From assembly GCA_030407085.1 (NCBI GenBank), contig CM059582.1, positions 11,079,501 to 11,143,500 of the forward strand: 64,000 bases of DNA. The letters run 5' to 3'. Position numbers and translations under genes: made by a program. The DNA comes from Trichopria drosophilae. Its lineage: Eukaryota; Arthropoda; Insecta; Hymenoptera; Diapriidae. Numbering within the stretch: the first letter of the stretch is position 1; every line of letters starts with the position of its first letter. Shown piece after piece: positions 60,721-64,000 of the stretch. Below the pieces are notes generated by a model. It searched no databases. It was not told where the DNA came from and worked only from the letters and a program-made list of their open reading frames with translations.

Positions 60721-63570
60721 ACAGATTTTTGGTTTTCAAAATTAATGTTTCGTAAAATTTGTATTGGAAATATAGTCTACATAAATGGTACCAAAAAATT
60801 CATCAGCACCATTGCGAATGGTGAATCGTCGCAAAATAGACTGGCGTATCCCATATCGCGTTGAATGTCGTGTCGAATGTGAACACATGTTCAGTTGCAC
60901 GGACCGGAGGCCACGTGCAGGTATTTCCCATTGCTTTTGTCTTCAGGCCCCATTGTCTCTTTCACTCTCTCTTCCTCGATCTCTTTTTACCGGGGCTTAC
61001 CCGCCCCACGTAACCCATTCTCCAGCATTGCGGCAGATAAACGTCCAAACTGAAACCTGGAACTGGCATTCATTCCACTGCTTAATTATTACGCTTCCGG
61101 ATGAACGGAAAAAAGCTGTTTTTGCATGAGGACAAAACGACGGTTTTTAAAAGGTCGCCGCTGCCCCCGGCCCTTTAAAAAGGGACTGGTTCACTTTCGC
61201 AAAACGTTGTGTTAACACTCCTCGATAAATATTTCACTAATCGCCGTTGTTACGGCAATAATTATTTTATTAACACTTTTTATTTTTCGTAGCATGTCTC
61301 TCGTCAAAATATATTAAAAGCAGCAACGAAGAGAATTTTAAATTCGGTAGAGTGTACTATAGACTTCCCGAAGAATAAGAAAAGGTCTTTCTTACCTGAA
61401 GGCATACGAACTACCAGTTTTTATTGCTGTTTTGATGTGGGTTCTAGGTCCTTTGATGACGAAATCTTTGATCGTTTTGGTTTTTAAGATGCTTACAGCT
61501 AACCGTTAATTACTCGTTATTACGTCACTAACATTTTTTTATTAGTGCCGCATGGAATAGTTCAATTTTTGAAATACATACTTTTTTTTTAATTTATTTC
61601 CACGTCAGAAAATGAAGTACTTTTCGTTTGAAAACCGTTTTCTTATATTCTTTCGTATTTTTTTTAAAGAACTGTTGAATGACATACGATGTCGAACTCT
61701 TCACCAATACAATTCTTTGTTAACGGAAGTTTTTTGTATTGATTTTAACATGGCGTTATATTCAGAAACCGTTCGGTGGTCAAATAATTTTGTAACAGTA
61801 TAACGGTTTCGCATTTTTCCAGCAAACGCGTATCGAATTATGGTCTTTTATAAGATACGTATTGAGAATAGTTTTATGATATTTATAAGCGATTTTTCAA
61901 AGTCACGTATCGTATTATAATTTACTTTTTTATATAAAAAAGGAATTTTCAAGGCACTAGTAAACGTTATACATACGGAGAATACTGTTATTTTTGAAGT
62001 GCTGTGAAAAGTAGAGTATTCAATAATATAAATATGCCACGGATTTCACTTTCGTAGAAAATCGTAAATAATCCTCAAAAATAATGTGTTTTTCATTCCT
62101 TATTACTTTTAACATTCCGATGCCATGTGCCTCACGAATGCGAATGGCGGATCCGATGTGGTTTGATCAGCTTCTTCCCGCAAATACACTGTCCTTGACG
62201 AATGTGGCGACCTGTTATTGTTTTGAAAAGAGCTACCCAATGTTTACATATATAGCAGACGCACATAACTCCATTAGACTGTTCGAAAATGTAACGATTT
62301 TGACAAAAGCAAAAGATTGTGTAAAATATGAGCACAGAAATAATTCTTTTTGTACGCCGGAATCTCAATTCCAATAAAATGGAATTCATACCACGGGTCT
62401 GAAAATTTCATGAATTTTCTGCAGGTTTAATGACGTTAATATAAATTGTGCAGATAAAATGTGACATCCTCGCAGTTTAATTCCAATCAAACGAAAGAAC
62501 TGAAAAAGTCCGGATAGTTACGCAACTGTCTTTTAAATATATTGTTGTTTTATCCTATTACGAATGATAAATAACTGACAACAAAAAGATGAACTACATT
62601 ACAAGTCTCCTGAATTGGACGAATCTCAATTGATAAATTTTAAACAATTCAACACATTTGGTACTAGGTGATCCGACAAAGAAGTTACGCAATCCCCCCT
62701 CAAATGCCTGGTCATTTGGTTAGAGCATAGTTTTTGAATTACGGGCATACATTTCAGAAACGTAACTCACTGACCGATCCCAGTCGTGCCTGTATTGTTC
62801 ACTTCATTATCTGCGTGTGGATACGTAATGCAGCGGCACGATAACAGCACGCTTTTCAGCAATGAATCAACTACCCGTTCACCTATCCCGTAAAAATACC
62901 GTAAATAATGCTAGAAAGCTATGAAAATCCAGCTGGCCCTCGAAAGTAGAGTGATTCACCCCGTGTGTCATTTAAGGTGCACGTGTGACTCCTGAAAAAT
63001 TTGCGCTTTCTATTCACTTGCCTTAGGTACGGCCTGTAGGAAAGTAAAGAACCAACATTTAGTATCTGTCTGCCCTTATTAGTCTTAACTTAACTGCTGT
63101 GGAGTTTCTTTGTTTGTTGAGAAAGCTTCTGTAAAAAAAATTAAGCTACAACCGTAGCGACAATTAATGTCGATGCTTACTAATCATTACACCAAAATGT
63201 AATGGTCAAATATTAATTAGAGAAAGTAGTTTGAGATCTAATGTAATTGTAATTTCTAAGATCTGAAATGATAGTTATAAGACTTTTGCGTAGAAAATTG
63301 GCGATATATATTTAAGCAATAAACATTTGACTAGTGATTAAACTATAGCTTTATACTTGTAGTAACTGGTCACATACAGATGATTGAATGTGTAGTCTGG
63401 CTGATATTTCAATCTAATCGATGAGACTTTTATCACGCGTTGTAATAATTAAATCAACAGCAGCCGAAGCTCTTTCAATCACTGTATATGACTTTTATTC
63501 TATTTACTTAGTAGTAGTTGAAATTGTACGAAAGGTCAATTATTAACCAGAACAATTATTTGTATTGCAG

Positions 63571-64000
63571 GTCACGCAGGCGTAGCGCAGGTGGCGTGGC
63601 GGACATCCATCAGCAGCCGCAGGAGAACAACCTCAGCGACTCGCGCGACGCGAAGACGGGTCCCGATGAGATGTGGGCCCCGGATTCCCAGGGCCATCAT
63701 CGGGAGCTACCCGTCGACGTGCCCGACACGCTCCTTCAGCAGGCCTATCCCAACAAGGTAAAAAAAGTCCCAAGACAGGCAGCGACACCCGTTTGCAGAA
63801 GCGTCGAGAATATTCGACGCCGTCCCCTTAGTGCTAGCGATATCTCCCTAAATTATAAAAACATTGATTCGGAAAGCCTCAAGGAGAACAAAAGGAGGCT
63901 TGAGTCGAGTCCCGCGAAAGAACAACCGAGTCTCCGGCGAATAGAGCTGAATATCGAGAAGCCAGAAAGAATAATCGGTTGTCCGACAGATGTTACTAAC
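63571..64000 (+). CDS. Common downstream coding exon, runs off the window
   Basis: The acceptor TTGTATTGCAG ends at 63570. The first G completes a codon begun in the upstream exon; 143 codons then stay open to the last base. The peptide starts SRRRSAGGVADIHQQPQENN and includes MWAPDSQGHHRELPVDVPDT. A basic, serine-rich part (SVENIRRRPLSASDIS) follows, then charged sequence (ESLKENKRRLESSPAKEQPS). GC content and codon use change sharply at the acceptor. A possible internal donor, AACAAG|GTAAAA, at 63758 would end a 62-codon, phase-0 version, so the remainder may be an alternative extension. No catalytic domain has begun by the edge; the region looks like a disordered N-terminal extension. RRRPLS resembles a basophilic kinase site (inference). 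Family not recognised. Confidence 0.8.
63758..63763 (+). promoter_or_regulatory. Possible alternative 5' splice site inside the common exon
   Basis: CAACAAG|GTAAAA at phase 0. The reading frame continues with normal-looking codons beyond it, so either the site is unused or the exon has a long and a short form. Confidence 0.35.

Larger units (their letters stand above)
14341..63570 (+). other. Inferred ~49-kb intron of the window-spanning gene
   Basis: Bounded by a GTATTT donor after 14340 and a TTGCAG acceptor ending at 63570, with matching phase (2 nt + 1 nt). It contains the internal promoter and first exon B at 36930-37724, so for the shorter transcript only 37725-63570 is intron. The content is almost entirely AT-rich noncoding DNA, minisatellites, satellites and MITE-like foldbacks, listed separately. 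Splicing itself is inferred from sequence, not observed. Confidence 0.6.

Noticed and set aside
60785..60920. ATG-initiated 45-codon frame ending at a CAG|GTATTT donor
   Set aside because: It ends in phase 1. Joined to 63571 it would read a different, arginine-rich frame that stops after about 62 codons; the phase-2 frame of that exon is the one with natural composition and no stop.
1..64000. CRISPR arrays, bacterial operons or defence systems
   Set aside because: Tandem repeats here have no unique spacers, the DNA is eukaryotic with spliced exons, and no cas-like or bacterial gene is present.
1..64000. Intact transposase or reverse transcriptase genes
   Set aside because: No ORF shows recognisable transposase, integrase or reverse transcriptase motifs; all mobile elements seen are nonautonomous.

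Overview
The window is AT-rich (roughly two thirds A+T by eye), almost gene-free animal DNA. Spliceosomal GT/AG borders, very long noncoding stretches, an arthropod-type TCAGT initiator and many short foldback (MITE-like) elements point to an insect. The order cannot be fixed from the sequence; pogo-like TIRs beginning CAGTCGAACC would fit Hymenoptera, but that is only an inference. There are no bacterial-type operons, no rRNA, no intact tRNA and no CRISPR.

The only coding sequence I can defend belongs to one plus-strand gene entering from the left and running off the right edge. A first coding exon at 14225-14340 (38 codons plus 2 nt, donor GTATTT) and an exon at 63571-64000 (acceptor TTGCAG, 143 open codons to the window end) share splice phase and imply an intron of about 49 kb. 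Inside that intron lies a second start exon, 37699-37724 (8 codons plus 2 nt, donor GTACGT). It follows a GC-rich 5'UTR-like island with an initiator at 37003-37008, and it joins the same downstream exon in the same frame. The gene thus seems to have at least two promoters giving two N-termini: one cysteine-rich and basic (possibly membrane-anchored), the other nine residues without cysteine. A phase-neutral candidate cassette exon lies at 53554-53682. I do not recognise the protein family.

Layout: 1-14224 is upstream noncoding DNA with two long foldbacks (1888-2312, 12420-12975) and dispersed repeats. 14225-14340 is first exon A. 14341-36900 is intron holding a 22-bp minisatellite, several MITEs, a 1.3-kb long-TIR repeat, inverted repeats and a ~120-bp satellite. 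36930-37724 is the internal promoter, 5'UTR and first exon B. 37725-63570 is intron with 21-bp minisatellites, related MITE pairs, tRNA-derived relics, a GCCATTTTGAA-type tandem region, two pogo-like MITEs and a ~140-bp satellite. 63571-64000 is the common exon.

At the repeat level the window is a set of independent palindromic families, several present in two or more copies, one nested inside another with a 9-bp target-site-like duplication. Most other open reading frames in this AT-rich DNA look like chance; a 171-codon minus-strand ORF at 25993-26508 is the main exception worth testing.
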